DNA of 61,889 bases, from NCBI GenBank assembly GCA_036268995.1, contig DATATB010000129.1, positions 1-61,889 of the forward strand. The letters run 5' to 3'. Positions 60,948 through 61,889 of this stretch are shown here, one piece after another. This stretch comes from DATATB01 sp036268995. GTDB taxonomy: Bacteria; Planctomycetota; Planctomycetia; Pirellulales; PNKZ01. Each line of letters begins with the position of its first letter. Within the stretch, counting starts at the first letter, position 1. The translations under genes were made by a program, and so were the position numbers. Below the pieces are notes generated by a model, which saw only the letters and a program-made list of their open reading frames with translations, was not told the origin of the DNA and did not search any database.

Positions 60948-61856
60948 CTACTGATTGACGGGGCCGCCCTGTTTGTACATGGCGATATTGCTGGCGACCG
61001 TCTGGTAATAGGAATCGACAACCAACTTCAACTCGGCCGCGCGCCCCGGACTGGCCGAGCCGGTGCCGTAGGTGGCAAAGATCGCGACATAGCGACCATA
61101 TACGGCGGTCTGCTGTGAAACTTGCTGCGGCGCGCTGGTCATGGTCTGGCCGACCGCGCTGCACTGCGGACCGACGCCCAGCGCGACCAACGTCACGCCC
61201 GTCGCCGTGGCCGGGGGCGTATAGGTTCCCGACGTGCCGGCCGTGGGGCTCACGCTGAACGGTGTCGTGCTCGGGAAGCCGGCCGCTTGCCAGATCATCT
61301 GGCCTTGGGTGTTGGCCTGGGTCACCGTGGCCACGGCATCTCCGCTGAAGGTGAAGGCCCGCCCGGTATTGAAGCTCTGGTTGACATCTTCGCCGGCGTA
61401 GCCGGCGTCCTGGTCCATGATGTAATACGTGCCGCCGCCATTGGCATTGCCGGGACCGAAGGCGCCGCCGAACGACCCCACGGTGGCCGGATCGTTGTCC
61501 CAAGTCGTGTTCAACACGTACGGAGTGGGCGGGAAGCCACCGGGCGCCGCCCACAGCGAGGGGCTCAGCCCAGCTGCACCCGACGCCAACAAAGAGTCGA
61601 ACCGCAGCGGGTAATAGCCCGTGCTCACCTTGTACGTTTCCAAATTGCTCGCTAGATCCGACGAGGCCGCCACCCCGCTTACGTTGACCGATTCCTGTTG
61701 AATGAATCCCAGCTTGGGAATCACCAGCGCGGCCAGAGTAGTCAGCACGACCATCACGACCACCAGTTCGATCAGCGTCATTGCGGCCCGTCGCGGGCTG
61801 CTGGTTCCACCGGCCCGCGAGAGGGCCCGTACGACAAAATTCGAATACGGCTGCAT
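60948..61856 (-). CDS. Pseudopilin J (Ala at -1)
   Basis: The 302-aa prepilin-like protein has a long leader (27 residues) ending R-R-A-A, then MTLIELVVVMVVLTTLAAL. Position -1 is Ala and +1 is Met. The C-terminal module is A-L-G-V-G-P-Q-C-S-A-V-G ... S-A-P-Q-Q ... V-Y-G-R-Y-V-A-I-F-A-T-Y-G. It is 67 bases before the DUF4198 gene on the same strand, so it may be co-transcribed with the metal-type genes. The ATG at 61856 was chosen over the TTG at 61862. Confidence 0.92.
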   Translation of the reverse strand: MQPYSNFVVRALSRAGGTSSPRRAAMTLIELVVVMVVLTTLAALVIPKLGFIQQESVNVSGVAASSDLASNLETYKVSTGYYPLRFDSLLASGAAGLSPSLWAAPGGFPPTPYVLNTTWDNDPATVGSFGGAFGPGNANGGGTYYIMDQDAGYAGEDVNQSFNTGRAFTFSGDAVATVTQANTQGQMIWQAAGFPSTTPFSVSPTAGTSGTYTPPATATGVTLVALGVGPQCSAVGQTMTSAPQQVSQQTAVYGRYVAIFATYGTGSASPGRAAELKLVVDSYYQTVASNIAMYKQGGPVNQ

Positions 61857-61889
61857 GGTCAACTCCTTGGAAAAGGGAAAGGCCGGCTC

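Overview
The window is high-GC bacterial DNA that most probably comes from a planctomycete of the Pirellulales type. This is inferred from gene content: two TAT-like DUF1501 proteins beside a DUF1549/DUF1553 protein and a PPC-domain protein, short-membrane-anchor proteins with the R-x-R-L-R-T-L-L motif, Cys-rich secreted proteins, and a large set of pseudopilin genes with long low-complexity-like C-terminal domains. No rRNA, tRNA or CRISPR array was recognised.

Region 1 (about 0.1-11 kb) is mixed housekeeping and accessory DNA. It holds a secreted helical protein, a NagD-like HAD phosphatase, a DUF1328 membrane peptide, an rfaE2 / EEP-phosphatase / M28-peptidase run on the minus strand, a probable 28-residue ribosome-associated peptide, and a secreted protein with two HNCCGGC domains. 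From 7.3 to 11.2 kb it becomes an accessory zone: a RAYT transposase between inverted REP-like repeats, two further palindromes of other families, and gene remnants cut off exactly at these palindromes.

Region 2 (11.2-35.4 kb) is mainly metabolic. It has glgX, a membrane-anchored Gfo/Idh-like protein, an SDR, a DUF559 endonuclease between inverted repeats, a CopA-type ATPase, a CinA with a degenerate deamidase domain, the DUF1501/DUF1501 <-> DUF1549/PPC block, a DMFA2-like protein, an ACS-type MFS carrier facing an enolase-superfamily dehydratase, and a 1003-residue VWA membrane protein. Two REPIN-like composites (19.9 and 36.0 kb) share the same palindrome.

Region 3 (36.2-49.5 kb, minus strand) is one long operon for a type II secretion / type IV pilus hybrid. 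In transcription order it runs: three pseudopilins, a GspL/PilM-PilN-like protein, a PilO/GspM-like protein, a PilT-type ATPase, GspE, GspF, a small PilP/GspC-like protein, a secretin with a Gly/Met-rich insert, and a TPR-like lipoprotein. Most junctions overlap by 1-4 bases or are separated by under 70 bases.

Region 4 (49.7-61.9 kb, minus strand) is an array of seven more pseudopilin genes, mostly stand-alone. All seven share a C-terminal signature (G-x-G ... A/P-P ... Y-x-R ... F). Between them lie two Cys-rich secreted proteins and a metal-handling-like set (DUF4198, PepSY-TM, Kelch). Ten pseudopilins beside one minimal secretion/pilus machine is the most striking feature of the window. 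A single apparatus using many alternative pilin subunits, possibly a surface fibre, is the best candidate for an undescribed system here.
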